From the NCBI GenBank assembly GCA_040388605.1, contig JAZKBN010000015.1, positions 33,367-97,366 on the forward strand: a DNA stretch of 64,000 nucleotides, given 5' to 3'. The first letter of the stretch is position 1; every line of letters begins with the position of its first letter. The notes under the pieces were generated by a model. It was given only the letters and a program-made list of their open reading frames with translations, had not been told where the DNA came from and made no database searches. Source of the DNA: JAZKBN01 sp040388605 (GTDB taxonomy: Bacteria; Bacteroidota; Bacteroidia; Cytophagales; Flexibacteraceae). Of this stretch, positions 26,639 through 37,400 are shown piece after piece. The position numbers and the translations under genes are program-made.

Positions 26639-27748
26639 TCAATTTTTTGTACTTACCTGCTTTTGGGTTCTGCCTGTAAAAGCCATCCATGTTACAATGA
26701 TGCCGGCTAATATAAGCGGTATGCTCAGGTATTGGCCCATATTCAGCGGCAGGTTGTTTTCGAATTCCACCTGGTTCTCTTTGAGAAACTCGTAGAAGAA
26801 GCGCAAAGTAAATACCCATATTACAAATATACCGAAGAGGCTCCCCGGGGGCGTGTTTTCGCGCCAACGGTTCCAGAGATAAAGCAGGAGCAAAAAGAGC
26901 ACTATGCAGGTTAGGGCCTCGTAAAGCTGGGCCGGGTGCCGGGGTACCCCGTAAACAAAGAGCGCAGCGGTAATTACCTTGTTTTGCTCACTGATTACTG
27001 TTTGCGGAACAGCATCGAAAAAGCGGTAGTTGTCATTGGTTTCAGAATAGCCGCGCATGGCGTCGGGCAGGTTGCTTTTCAGGAAATTATCTACGGCGGC
27101 ATGGTTGATTATTCCGGGCGCAAATGTAAAATCCATACGGAGTTTGGGGTAATGAATGCCCTTAACCAGGGTGTCTTTACCGGTGCGCGATATGCCGCTG
27201 AGCTTTACCTGTGTTCCGAAATTCTCTTTCACCACATCATGCGCGCTGCGGGCAAACACAAAGGTTTGGGGCGCATCGGCCGGCTTGCCTATAATTTCAG
27301 AATTCATAAGGTTGCCGAAACGAATTAAAGCACCGCCCAGGGCAATGGTAATTACCAGCCTGTCGAGCGTGCCGAGATAGCTTTTATTGCGGTTGCGGGC
27401 GTAGAGCCAAATGCCGAACAGTATGCCGGCGGTTGCCCCGTGGCTGGCAAGCCCGCCCTTCCATACTTTAAGAATTTCAATGGGGTGGCTCAGGAAATAA
27501 CCGGGCTCATAAAACAGGCAATGCCCCAGCCTTGCGCCTATAACAACAGCCGCAACCATGTAAACCGATATGGCATCGAGCTCGCGGGCGGGCTGCTTTT
27601 CGGTTTTAAGAATATGGGCCATTATAAACTGCCCAACCAGGAATGCCGAGGCAAAGAAAAGCCCGTACCAGCGTACCCCGAAAGCAGGTTCGTCAGAAAA
27701 AGCGGCAAGAATTTCAGGGGCTGTATCCCAGAGAATAAAAGAAAGCAT
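26639..27748 (-). CDS. lgt: Prolipoprotein diacylglyceryl transferase Lgt
   Basis: Inner-membrane enzyme that transfers diacylglycerol from phosphatidylglycerol to the lipobox cysteine of prolipoproteins. The 369-residue protein has about seven membrane helices. The Lgt signature GALIRFGNLMNSEIIG (near residue 137) contains the essential Arg, Asn and Glu. Other conserved pieces are WGLFF-like WYGLFFASAFLVGQ near the start, GGLASHGATAGILFGIW, and HPAQLYEALTC near residue 275. It is longer than E. coli Lgt (~290) because of a ~70-residue insertion after the signature, usual in Bacteroidota homologues. It would process GldH and the other lipoproteins seen here. Confidence 0.95.
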   Translation of the reverse strand: MLSFILWDTAPEILAAFSDEPAFGVRWYGLFFASAFLVGQFIMAHILKTEKQPARELDAISVYMVAAVVIGARLGHCLFYEPGYFLSHPIEILKVWKGGLASHGATAGILFGIWLYARNRNKSYLGTLDRLVITIALGGALIRFGNLMNSEIIGKPADAPQTFVFARSAHDVVKENFGTQVKLSGISRTGKDTLVKGIHYPKLRMDFTFAPGIINHAAVDNFLKSNLPDAMRGYSETNDNYRFFDAVPQTVISEQNKVITAALFVYGVPRHPAQLYEALTCIVLFLLLLYLWNRWRENTPPGSLFGIFVIWVFTLRFFYEFLKENQVEFENNLPLNMGQYLSIPLILAGIIVTWMAFTGRTQKQVSTKN

Positions 27749-28074
27749 AGTGAAACAGGCTGAGGCAACCGGGTTAATTTTTTACCGGCAGCCTAACGGG
27801 CAGGCAAGGTACGGTCAAATACAGAAAATTGCCCGATTAAATGTACGAGGAGGCATAGTGCAGGGTTTTATGGCTTATTTTCTTTTTAAACTACAAAAAT
27901 GTGAACATTACATGTTTACACAGGGCCCTGCTTATCTGTATTTCATTGCCGTCTGCAATTGATTGCATAAACGTTACAAAAAGGCATAAAGTACACATCG
28001 GTCCTTTTTTCGTTTATTTTAACCATATTTGGCCCTGATTTCAAAAAAGGTTTTAATCGCCTGCAATTCTTACT
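27749..28074. other. Divergent intergenic region lgt / lipoprotein gene
   Basis: The region is 326 bases between two divergently read genes, with no supported gene. It contains an imperfect inverted repeat near 27898-27922 (GTGAACAT ... ATGTTTACAC), a possible operator. No clean TAnnTTTG box is evident. Confidence 0.4.
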
Positions 28075-29817
28075 ATGTCACAACTTTACCGCCACATTTT
28101 TAGCCGGGCTTCTATAGTGCCTGCAATGGTTCTGGCCTTCTTTTTTTCGGCCTGCGACCTCACAGATCTCGACAAAAGCAAATTCGACAGCTATACGCCT
28201 GATTTTGCCACCCAAATTATTAATGCCGATATGAACCTCGGCAATATTGTGGCAGAACGTGTTAAAGACAGCTCATTGCGCGTTTTTACCGGCGCCGATA
28301 AGTTTTACTACTTCAGCGCCACTACTATAAAGTACAGCAAAACCCTTGAAGAGGCATTGGCCCTGCCAAGGTCGCAGCCCGGAAATCTTGATTTCCCGGC
28401 CTTCCCGGCTTCTGTACCGGCTACCGCCACTACCATGAACCGTACATGGACATTCGATGCAGGCGATGCGGATGCTGCCCTGACAGAAAAGCGCAAGCTG
28501 AAATACATTCTTATGAAAAGCGGCAACATCAGCGTAAGGGTTAACAGCAATAATTTAGGTACCAGGGTAAAAGCTACCATGACCTTTTTGGGCATTGCCA
28601 AACCCGAAACGCCGAACACCAATTTCAGCGTAAGTGTTACCCTGCCCGCTACCGATACCGTGGTAAACTTTACTGCCAACCTTACCGGCTATGCCATTGA
28701 TTTCTCAAAATCCACAACCAATAACTCGGTAACTGTTCAGCTTAATATGGAGCCCATTCCGGCAACGGGCGGCACCTATAATGCAGGCGGGCGTGTAACC
28801 TCAGAGGTTAACTTAGAATCTATGGACATTAAATACATAGAAGGTTATTTGGGCGCATTCCACATGAGCGTAGATGAGGCAGATACCCTTGCCCTTAAAT
28901 TTTTCAACAACTCATTCGACCCTACGAATGAAATGTATTTCATTAACCCAAGGGTTGAATGCTCTATTTACAGCAGCGTGGGCGCCCCAATTATTATGCG
29001 CCTGAGCAAAGTGCGCTCTTATACCAAAGCCGGGCAGGTGGCAGATTTGAAGGTTACCAACCCTGCCCTGAATAACCCCCTATACATAAATGTTAACCCG
29101 GCCGAAAGAAACCCACTTCTGCTTGGCCTTGCGCCCACTTCTCTCACACGCGGCTATTCATACAGCCGTGTAGACAGCACCAACAGCAACATTACCGCTG
29201 TAGCAGGTAAAATTGGCGGCGTGCTTTCCACAGCGCCTAACCGAATTGGCTATACCTTTAATGTAGGCTCAGACAGCAGCAGGCATATTGACTATTGGGG
29301 CTTCGATACCAGCCGCATAGGTTTTGTAGGCCACCTTACCCTGCCCCTCGACGGCCGTGTAACCTCTTTCACCGTTCAGGATACCATTACCCTGAACCTG
29401 CCTGAATACGACGCAAACGCCGATGTTGAAAAAGTAATTATTAAGCTGCATGCCGAAAACGGCCTGCCGGTTAATGCCGCCGCCAACCTCTATTTCATTA
29501 CCGATACTGATGAACGTATAGACTCTTTGGTGGAAAGCAAGCTTACAGATGCCAATGCCATCATTATTAAAGGGGCAATGCCCGGTTCCGACGGCAAAGT
29601 GCCGGCCGGGGTATCAGAAAAAACAGATCGCAAGTTTGCCGTAACGCATGAGCGCTATAAAAACCTGCTTGATAAGAAAGTAACAAAAGCAATTTTCAAA
29701 GCCAGGCTTACCACTACCAATGCGGCTGCCGGCACTATTTCGCGCATCTATCCTGAATACCGCCTCAAGTTGCAGGTGGGGGTAAGAATAGGGGCCAAAA
29801 TTAACCTGAACGACTAA
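28075..29817 (+). CDS. Large lipoprotein, unknown function
   Basis: A 580-residue secreted lipoprotein. The signal ends in a lipobox FFSAC near residue 27, after which the mature protein begins DLTDLDKSKF. The rest is rich in Thr, Asn, Asp and beta-prone stretches, like surface-exposed Bacteroidota lipoproteins. No family is recognised. The 83-base gap to the following DUF5723/OmpA gene and same strand suggest a two-gene operon, so it may partner that outer-membrane protein. It begins at ATG 28075; an in-frame Met at about residue 19 would disrupt the signal. Confidence 0.8.
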   Translation: MSQLYRHIFSRASIVPAMVLAFFFSACDLTDLDKSKFDSYTPDFATQIINADMNLGNIVAERVKDSSLRVFTGADKFYYFSATTIKYSKTLEEALALPRSQPGNLDFPAFPASVPATATTMNRTWTFDAGDADAALTEKRKLKYILMKSGNISVRVNSNNLGTRVKATMTFLGIAKPETPNTNFSVSVTLPATDTVVNFTANLTGYAIDFSKSTTNNSVTVQLNMEPIPATGGTYNAGGRVTSEVNLESMDIKYIEGYLGAFHMSVDEADTLALKFFNNSFDPTNEMYFINPRVECSIYSSVGAPIIMRLSKVRSYTKAGQVADLKVTNPALNNPLYINVNPAERNPLLLGLAPTSLTRGYSYSRVDSTNSNITAVAGKIGGVLSTAPNRIGYTFNVGSDSSRHIDYWGFDTSRIGFVGHLTLPLDGRVTSFTVQDTITLNLPEYDANADVEKVIIKLHAENGLPVNAAANLYFITDTDERIDSLVESKLTDANAIIIKGAMPGSDGKVPAGVSEKTDRKFAVTHERYKNLLDKKVTKAIFKARLTTTNAAAGTISRIYPEYRLKLQVGVRIGAKINLND

Positions 29818-29900
29818 CAGGAGCCCTCAAAAACAAAGAGAAAGACCCAAAGAAAAACAGGCTGACATATCCCCCCAACAGATAGCCCGAAAGACATATA

Positions 29901-32453
29901 ATGAAAAAACTTTTAAACCTGACAGCTGCCCTCGCCCTGCTGATTTGCGCGGTAATCCCGGCATCGGCACAAAGCGAAATGACCCTGCCCTTTATGAACA
30001 ACATTGGGCAGGCCGCTTACAATAACCCTACCCTGGTGCCTGAATACAAGGTGCAGATTGGCCTGCCGGTTATCAGTAACTTCGGTTACGATTTCCAGAA
30101 TACAGGCTTCAGCATATCTGATGTTACATACAGCAAAGGCGACAGCACAATTATTAACCCCGGCCTCGCCATTGGCCAGATGACCAATAAGGAATACCTG
30201 CATTGGGGCGCATCTACCGATTTACTTTCGGTACGTGTAAAAATTAAAAACGCCTGGTGGATGTTCAACGTGAGCGAAAAGGTTGATTTCCGGTTCGGCT
30301 ACAGCAAAGACCTTATGCAGCTGGCTTGGGAAGGCAACGGCCCCTTTATGGATCAGCAGCGCAGCGCCGACCTCAGCAGCACCTCACTAAACGCTGTTCA
30401 CTACCGCGAATACGGCCTGGGCATAACCCAATTGCTGGGCGATAAATGGGTAATAGGCGGTCGCCTGAACCTGCTCTTCGGTAAGTCTAATGCGTATATG
30501 ACCAAGTCTAACATTACGCTCAATACCGATACCACATCTTTCCTTGTTTCAGGCAATACAGATTATACCCTGAACTACAGCACCGGCAGCACAGATCCCG
30601 ACCATGCTTTTGATCTCAAGACAGACAAAGACCTGAATAACTACCTGCTTAATACCCAAAATAAGGGTTTCAGCGCCAACTTCGGCCTGAGCTATAAGCC
30701 TAATGACAAACTGCAGTTCCACGGCGGCTTTAACGATTTAGGCTTTATTCACTGGAAAAGCAACGTTACCAATTACAGCAACAGCGGCGGCAGCATAGCC
30801 CTGCAGGGCCAGAACCTCGATGATTTCCTGCGCGGTAAAAAAGTAACAAAGATTTCTGATTTGCGTGATTCTGTTGAGAACAAGGCAGAGGGTGTGAATA
30901 CCCACAATGCCTATAACTCAATGCTTACCACCAATGCTTATTTAATGGGCACTTATGTGCTGGCCCGCAACACAAAGCTGGGCGGTGCCGTTTTTGCTGA
31001 TTTTTACCAGAAAATTCGTCCCTCGGCTACCATTAACCTTGATCAGCGCGTGGGCCGCATAGTAAACCTTGCGCTCAGCTACAGCATACGCAACAGCACA
31101 TACAATAACATTGGCTTTGCCCTCATGTTTAAGCCGGGGCCGCTGCAATTCTGGGGAACTTCAGATAACCTGCTTGCGCTCAGCAGCGCACGCACCAGCC
31201 GCAATTTCAATTTCCGGATGGGCATGAACTTCGTTTTCGGAAAGCTGGTTGTTAAAGATACAGATAAAGACGGCATTCCTGATAAAACAGACGAATGCCC
31301 CGAGCTCCCAGGCCTCAAAGCATTCCACGGCTGCCCCGATACCGACAAAGACGGTATTCCTGACCGCGACGATGCCTGCCCCGACCTTTTCGGGTACAGC
31401 GAATTTAAAGGCTGCCCCGATACTGATAAGGACAAAGTGCCTGATAACCTTGACGCATGTCCTGATGAAGCCGGCCTGCCTGAATTCAGCGGATGCCCTG
31501 ACCGCGATAAAGACCGCGTGCCCGATAACAAAGACCTTTGTCCTGATTCGGCAGGAACCGTTGAGATGCAGGGATGCCCTGACCGCGACGGCGATAAGAT
31601 TATAGACAGCAAAGACGAATGTCCTGATGAGGCCGGAACCATTGAAATGAATGGCTGCCCTGATCGTGACGGCGATAAGGTACGCGACAAGCTTGACCAA
31701 TGCCCTGATAAGGCCGGATTCGCAGATCACCATGGCTGCCCTGATACCGACCTTGACGGTGTCTTCGACGACGTTGACCAATGTATAGATAAGCCCGGCA
31801 AAGCCGCCAATAACGGCTGCCCGCTTGCGGATTCCGATGGTGACGGCCTGTTGGACAATGATGATAAATGCCCTTCTGTGGCCGGACCAATGGAGAACGA
31901 AGGTTGCCCATGGGCCGATGCTGACGGCGACGGCGTATTTGATAACGTAGATAAGTGTCCGCTTACACCGGGTTCTGCAATTAACAACGGTTGTCCGTTT
32001 GGCGATACCGACGGCGATGGTGTAAAAGACAATAAAGATAATTGTCCGCTTACCCCCGGCCCGGTTTCTAACAACGGTTGCCCAGAGCTGAAAGCAGCCG
32101 AAGTACAGGTTCTTAAAACGGCCTTCGCTAACCTTGAGTTTGAAACCGGCAAGAACATCATTGCCAAGTCTTCTTACCCATCGCTGGGCCAATTGGCAGA
32201 ATTGCTGAAAGCCAAACCAACCTTCAAGCTTAAAATCAGCGGCCATACCGATAATATAGGCAGTCCGAAAGTGAACATGGCGCTCAGTAAGGCCCGTGCG
32301 CAGGCGGTTAAAGCCCACCTGGCAGCAAACGGTGTCGATGAAAAACGCCTGAAAGCAGAATGGTTCGGCAGTACCAAGCCTAAAGCCACCAACAAGACCC
32401 CGGCCGGCCGTAAGCTGAACCGCCGCGTGGAAATGAAAGTGATTTTCGACTAG
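29901..32453 (+). CDS. DUF5723 beta-barrel / TSP3 / OmpA-domain outer-membrane protein
   Basis: An 850-residue outer-membrane protein. It has a signal peptide (MKKLLNLTAALALLICAVIP, cut at ASAQ). An N-terminal barrel-like region at about residues 25-450 resembles DUF5723 proteins (LPFMNNIGQAAYNNP, DKWVIGGRLNLLFGK, RNFNFRMGMNFVFG). Then come ten thrombospondin type-3-like calcium-binding repeats (residues ~453-735). The last part is a C-terminal OmpA-like peptidoglycan-binding domain (~745-850) with ISGHTDNIGSPKVNMALSKA and GRKLNRRVEM. It should tie the outer membrane to the cell wall, with a rigid Ca-dependent stalk between. Its partner may be the lipoprotein just upstream. It has its own strong terminator. 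Confidence 0.9.
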   Translation: MKKLLNLTAALALLICAVIPASAQSEMTLPFMNNIGQAAYNNPTLVPEYKVQIGLPVISNFGYDFQNTGFSISDVTYSKGDSTIINPGLAIGQMTNKEYLHWGASTDLLSVRVKIKNAWWMFNVSEKVDFRFGYSKDLMQLAWEGNGPFMDQQRSADLSSTSLNAVHYREYGLGITQLLGDKWVIGGRLNLLFGKSNAYMTKSNITLNTDTTSFLVSGNTDYTLNYSTGSTDPDHAFDLKTDKDLNNYLLNTQNKGFSANFGLSYKPNDKLQFHGGFNDLGFIHWKSNVTNYSNSGGSIALQGQNLDDFLRGKKVTKISDLRDSVENKAEGVNTHNAYNSMLTTNAYLMGTYVLARNTKLGGAVFADFYQKIRPSATINLDQRVGRIVNLALSYSIRNSTYNNIGFALMFKPGPLQFWGTSDNLLALSSARTSRNFNFRMGMNFVFGKLVVKDTDKDGIPDKTDECPELPGLKAFHGCPDTDKDGIPDRDDACPDLFGYSEFKGCPDTDKDKVPDNLDACPDEAGLPEFSGCPDRDKDRVPDNKDLCPDSAGTVEMQGCPDRDGDKIIDSKDECPDEAGTIEMNGCPDRDGDKVRDKLDQCPDKAGFADHHGCPDTDLDGVFDDVDQCIDKPGKAANNGCPLADSDGDGLLDNDDKCPSVAGPMENEGCPWADADGDGVFDNVDKCPLTPGSAINNGCPFGDTDGDGVKDNKDNCPLTPGPVSNNGCPELKAAEVQVLKTAFANLEFETGKNIIAKSSYPSLGQLAELLKAKPTFKLKISGHTDNIGSPKVNMALSKARAQAVKAHLAANGVDEKRLKAEWFGSTKPKATNKTPAGRKLNRRVEMKVIFD
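31257..32090 (+). repeat. Ten TSP type-3-like repeats (coding)
   Basis: Tandem units of about 27-28 codons, each with D-x-D-x-D-G and C-P / G-C-P positions (DTDKDGIPD ... ECP ... GCP). The first seven are of DTDKDG or DRDGDK type. The last three carry two extra residues before the aspartates (LADSDGDG, WADADGDG, FGDTDGDG). They are in-frame inside the OmpA-domain protein. Confidence 0.85.
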
Positions 32454-32476
32454 GGTACAAGGCCTCCCGGATTTTG

Positions 32477-32515
32477 AAAAACACCCCTGTCCGTTTATTC
32501 GGGCAGGGGTGTTTT
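32477..32515 (+). terminator. Terminator after the OmpA-domain gene
   Basis: Near-perfect stem AAAACACCCCTGTCCG / CGGGCAGGGGTGTTTT with a 6-base loop and T-rich end, 24 bases after the stop at 32453. Confidence 0.85.
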
Positions 32516-33043
32516 GGTTTAGGCGGCGGATGAAAAAGTGCAGGCATTAAAAATACCGGCCTGGTTATCGGCAAAAGCTCGGCAGGTTCGGCTCCCTGTT
32601 CACACGGTTTTGTACCTAACCTTGCAGCTGCTTTCTGTACAGTCTGAACAAAGGGCCCGACAGTACGGCGCTTACGCTTTCCTTAGCCCGGTATGCCTTT
32701 TACAGGTCCGGAATTGTTGAGTACTGCGTATGTTTTTTTTTGTATTGCATGGCAGCATTTGCCCGGTTTTGTCAACATGCCGCCGTATATGCAAAATCAC
32801 CGGCTACAGGCGAATGGAGTAGCCCGAAGGGCCGCTGCTCTTCTCTTAAAGATTAAACACTTTCTTCCTTCACGCCCTGTCTTTACTGTTTCAAAATAAT
32901 CCGATAAGCTGTAATCAGCAATGGCTTTGTAAGGCTGTTACAAGCCTAAAAATCTTTGGCGCAATTGAAGGAGAAAATTTATACCGCCCCCCCAAATTCC
33001 GGACTGGTCCAAACTATGCCCAAAAACGGCAGAATAATCATAA
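32516..33043. other. Gene-free stretch
   Basis: About 530 bases between two terminators with no coding frame that looks real and no clear RNA structure. Short open frames (32538-32720, 32693-32899) have no start context or recognisable product. Nothing else seen. Confidence 0.5.
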
Positions 33044-33077
33044 AAAAAGGCCTCACAGTTTCCTGTAAGGCCTTTTA
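33044..33077 (-). terminator. Terminator of tRNA-Val
   Basis: Stem AAAGGCCT ... AGGCCTTT around TCCTG-type loop sequence, directly 3' of the tRNA on the minus strand, followed by T-rich sequence. Confidence 0.7.
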
Positions 33078-33084
33078 ATTGATG

Positions 33085-33159
33085 TGGGAGCTACTGGGTT
33101 CGAACCAGTGACCCCCTGCTTGTAAGGCAGGTGCTCTGAACCAGCTGAGCTAAGCTCCC
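33085..33159 (-). tRNA. tRNA-Val (anticodon TAC)
   Basis: The 75-base cloverleaf reads GGGAGCT at the 5' end and AGCTCCC plus discriminator A at the 3' end, a perfect 7-bp acceptor stem. D-loop AGCTCAG, anticodon arm CCTGC-CTTACAA-GCAGG with TAC, and T-loop TTCGAA are all in place. CCA is not encoded. It stands alone with its own terminator. Confidence 0.97.
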
Positions 33160-33303
33160 TTTTTATCCCTTTCTTCGGGCAGTTGCTCTCAGAAGGGATT
33201 GCAAAGGTAGGCGTTTTTTCTTTTCCCGCAATACCCCAATAAAAAAATCTAATCTTTTTTTTCTTTTTGGGTCCGACAACCTGGTTTACGCAGCATTGCC
33301 TTT

Positions 33304-33654
33304 TCAGGCCACAGGCATGCTGATAGCTGTAAAGCCAAAAACTTTAGCCACATCTTTAGTAGGCCTTTCCGAAAGAAAGCTGTTGTATTCGCGCACCTCC
33401 CGCCTGCAGGCCAGCAATGTTTGCGCGTATCGCATGCGTATAGATTCAGCTTCAGGGTTATTGGTTGCGGTAATAAGGGACTGGGTGCTGCCCAGCTTCA
33501 AACGCAGCTCTTCAATTTCGGCAGAAAGGACTTTAATGCGTATTCTCCTTTTGTTAAGCGTGTTATAAGCCAGCAGCCATGCCAGCGAAAGAAAAGCAAT
33601 AAGCCATAGCGTAACAGGAATTAGGCCTATTAAATGTATTTGGAAACAAAACAT
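33304..33654 (-). CDS. Short LemA-like membrane protein
   Basis: A 116-residue protein with one N-terminal membrane helix (about residues 7-29, LIGLIPVTLWLIAFLSLAWLL), a basic turn (NKRRIRIK), and a helical, probably coiled-coil remainder. The C-terminal block RREVREYNSFLSERP ... KVFGFTAI matches the end of LemA-family proteins, where AVREYN and a terminal FGF motif recur. LemA proteins are normally about 180-190 residues with the helix followed by three long helices. This one lacks roughly the first helix pair, so it is a short or reduced relative. Function of LemA is unknown. Assignment rests on a short motif. Confidence 0.6.
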   Translation of the reverse strand: MFCFQIHLIGLIPVTLWLIAFLSLAWLLAYNTLNKRRIRIKVLSAEIEELRLKLGSTQSLITATNNPEAESIRMRYAQTLLACRREVREYNSFLSERPTKDVAKVFGFTAISMPVA

Positions 33655-33757
33655 GAATAAATGCAGGATGAAAGCGAAAGGGCCTGCAATTTACTAATAA
33701 TAGCGCAAAGGAGTTTATATTAGGTATCAGGGGAAGATGTATGCCTGTGTACCTGCA

Positions 33758-34009
33758 TTACCTACCCCCGATAAAATTATTCGGGTTAATGTACCTGTGG
33801 GCCTGCGCCTCCCTGCCTGATTGGCATTTCAGTATTAAAAAGCTGTCGGGTTCAAAGCGCGCTTCTGCCCATTTTGCAGCTTCGTCTTCCGATGAAAAAT
33901 CATGCTGCACTTTTTCATCTTTAATTACAATTACACGGCCTTCATACGTTCGCAGTATCTCGGCCTGCCTGCGAAGTAAGTATTGGAATTCATCTTTGAG
34001 TGTATTCAT
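33758..34009 (-). CDS. Small protein, DUF5678-like impression
   Basis: An 83-residue soluble protein. ATG 34009 (MNTLKDEFQYLLRRQ) is preferred to an upstream ATG at 34048 because the added residues (a Cys-rich leader) look unrelated. The pattern of a helix, a short strand pair (GRVIVIKDEKV), then a helix and strand (DEAAKWAEARFEPDSFLILKC) resembles small proteins of the DUF5678 type, in which Y-x-G-x-W/V-V-A is followed by FLI. I cannot confirm the family. No signal or membrane segment. Confidence 0.55.
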   Translation of the reverse strand: MNTLKDEFQYLLRRQAEILRTYEGRVIVIKDEKVQHDFSSEDEAAKWAEARFEPDSFLILKCQSGREAQAHRYINPNNFIGGR

Positions 34010-34420
34010 AGGGTTAAATAACTGAATACAAGATAAGCATTTCCGCAAAAGCCTGTACCGAAAACAAATTGCAGGCTTAGGCCGAAGACAAAGCTATTCT
34101 CTGCGGATGCGTATTGGAATAATGTTTTACGCAAAAACGCACAGCCATTACCGGCTATATAAGAAACACGCACCCCTGCCTGTTTAAATACCGGTGTCGA
34201 TTTATGCAATACTATATTAAATATTAACGAGTTAAGCCGTTCTATAACTATTATTATTTACTTTTGTTACCCCTTTGCCGGTCTGCCGCAGAACACAAAT
34301 TTCCGCAGCAGGCAGGTATTGCGTTCACCTATTGAAGTTTTCAAACCGGCTTATAGAGGCGGGTTTGGCTGCGTTATCAACAATCAAACACATTTCAGTT
34401 TATTACCTGTTATAATTCCA
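34010..34420. other. Leader region of the large NHL/Ig protein
   Basis: About 410 bases without a supported gene. The right half is AT-rich and carries the promoter box at 34259-34266. The mRNA leader to ATG 34421 would be about 150 bases. No riboswitch-like fold was recognised. Confidence 0.45.
34259..34266 (+). promoter_or_regulatory. -7 box (TAnnTTTG) for the large NHL/Ig protein
   Basis: TACTTTTG matches TAnnTTTG and follows an AT-rich stretch. No clear -33 TTTG was found. It implies a leader of about 150 bases. Confidence 0.4.
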
Positions 34421-37400
34421 ATGAAAAAAGCATTACTTTTTATTGCCGGCCTGCTATGCACTTTGGGCGCATTTGCCCAGGTTGTTGGCGGACATTATGA
34501 GCCTAACCTCACCGTTACGCCCTATGGCGCCACGTCATCTGATTATATTACCATTACCGTTGATCCCGGCTCATCCTGTAACGATAACGTCGGGGGCTTA
34601 AGCAACCGCAGCAATGCCTGGCTGCACAGCGGAGCTCTAACTGACACCTCGAACTGGAGCAGCACCTGGTATAATGAAACAGCGTGGAATTCCGGTCCCG
34701 GAACAGCAATGACCAAAACTGCCGACGGCAAATGGCAATTCACCTTAAGGCCCACTGATTACTTTACTGTCGGGACAGGTGCTACTCAAATCCTGGGCAT
34801 GGCCTTTGTCCTGAACGGGGCAGATGCACAAAACAGTGCGAATCCCTGGGACTTTAACGCCCACGCTTATTCCGGCACCAATATGGCTTCCTGTGCCGAC
34901 TTTTTAATTCCATTCCCTGTACCTGCAAGCCTGGCGCGTACCACAGTTTGCGCAATTCCGGCACCAAAGCTTACACCGGGCTCAGGCCTTACTATATGTC
35001 GCGGAAGCAGCGTAACCCTAAGCGCGGGTGTTGCCGGCGGAATTAAGGTTGAATCTTTGGCAGGCAGCACCAACGGATATGTAAATGCCACAGGCGCTTT
35101 AGCTAAATTCAATAACCTATACGGCCTTGCCACCGATGCTGCCGGAAACATATATGTAACAGACGGCGGTAATAACCGTATCCGTAAAATTACACCCGAT
35201 GGTGTGGTAACAACATTAACTGGCGGCGCACCTGCCTTTGCCGATGGTAACCTGGCCGCAGCCAGGTTTGCGGCACCGCAGGATATTATGGCAGATGCAG
35301 CTGGAAACCTGTATGTAGCCGATCAGAATAACCACCGCATACGCCTGATAAGCACAACCGGCACGGTAAGCACAATAGCCGGTAACGGCACCGCCGGTGC
35401 TGCCGACGGTAACGGAACAGCCGCCATGTTCAACAGGCCCGCTGCCATTTGCTTCGATGATTCAGGAAACGTAATTGTGGCAGATACTTATAACAACACC
35501 ATTCGTAAAATTACACCTGACGGTACTGTTACCACCATAGCCGGCAACGGTGCGCAGGGTTTTGCCGACGGCACCGGAACAGCCGCAAGATTTGATCACC
35601 CAAGGGGCGTTGCTATAGATAAAAACGGGGTAATTATTGTAAGCGACTACAACAACAACCGCATAAGGAAGGTAACCAAGAGCGGCGTGGTAACAACCTG
35701 GATGGGCGCTGCGGCAGGTTTTGCAGATGGTATTGCATCTCTGGCGCGCTTCTCATTGCCTGCCAATTTAGAGGCCGATGCCAAAGGCAATATATATGTG
35801 GCCGAGGTGGGTAATCACCGCATACGTAAAATATCGCCCTCGGGCTTTGTAAGCACCATTACAGGTACAGGTATTGCCGGCTCATCTAACGGCGATGCCG
35901 ACACGGCAAGCTTCAGAACGCCCTGGGGATTGGCTCTTTACCAAAACATACTATATATAGGCGACCAGGGAAATAACCAGGTCAGGAAAATTACCTTACC
36001 CAAAGTTGACTCTTATATATGGTCTAACGGCGATACAACAGAAACAACTGAAGCCACAGATTCAGCAAGCTATACCGCGCAAACTGTTTATAACGGCTGC
36101 ACATCGGCTGTGAGCAGCCCTATTGCTGTAACCGTTAAACCGGTTCCGGCTGCGCTAACCGTTACAGCTTCAGGCACGCTTAACCTTTGCGGAAACGCCG
36201 TAGTAACCCTTACCGCCTCTGATGCCCCCGCTTATTTATGGAGCACAGGCGCAACCACACAAAGCGTGCTGCTTCGTGTTGCAGGCTCCTATACTGTTCG
36301 CAGCGTGCTCAACGGATGTACTTCAGATGCAAGCGCCCCGGTAATAATTACCCTTAATCCGCAGCCGCCCGCACCTGTAATTACTGCTGCCGGGCTAACC
36401 CGCTTCTGCACCGGAGATTCGGTTATGCTTACATCAAGCATTGCCACCGGCAACATCTGGAGCACCGGCGATACCACCCAAAGCATAATTGCCAAAGTAA
36501 ACGGTAACTACGTGGTAAGAAATGTGGTTGCGGGTTGCACTTCCGCAGCTTCAGCAGGTCTTTTTGTAACAGTAAACGTTTTCCCCGGTGTGCCTGCAGT
36601 AACCAATACCGGCCTTAACCTTTGCGGAGCGGCAACCACCACGCTAACTGCCTCTAACTCGGCAGCTTATTTATGGAGCACAGGCGCTACCACCCGCACT
36701 TTAACTGTAAATACAGCCGGCACCTACAGCGTGCAGGCCATTTCAAACGGCTGTACTTCGGCAGCGTCGGCAGCTGTGGTTGTAACAGCTAACCCTGTAC
36801 CTGCAAGCCCTTCAATTACGCCAACAGGTACCAACCCTGTTTGCAGCGGCAATACCATTACCCTCACCTCTTCATTAGCAACAGGTAACGTTTGGAGCAA
36901 CGGCGATACCACCCAAAGCATTACAGTGGGCGCCGCAGGAAACTATACGGTTAAGCAGGCATCGGCCGGCTGTACATCGGCAGCAAGCCCTGTTACCGTT
37001 GTGCAGGTAAACAACACACCTGTTACCCCAACAGTAACCTTTCCCGGCTCGCCGAACCTTTGCGGAGCGGCCACAATATTGCTTTCTTCAACAAACAGCC
37101 CGGCTGCCTACCTGTGGAGCAACGGGGCAACCACCCGCCAGCTTACTGTTAACACACCCGGAACATACACCGTTGTGTTTATCAGCGCGGCAGGCTGTAC
37201 TTCAGCAGCAAGCACACCAATAACTGTAACCCAAAACCCTGTACCCACGGCGCCGACCATTACTGCGGATGGCAGCACCCGTTTCTGCGGAAGCGGAAGC
37301 GTAACCCTAACTTCGTCGCAGGCAACCGGCAACCTTTGGAGCACCCTTGATACCACCCAAAGCATTACCGTTAATGCCGCGGGCACTTACACGGTAAAGA

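Noticed and set aside
31161..32318. 385-residue minus-strand frame in the OmpA-domain gene
   Set aside because: It is a shadow of the TSP3 repeats, which give repeated antisense patterns.
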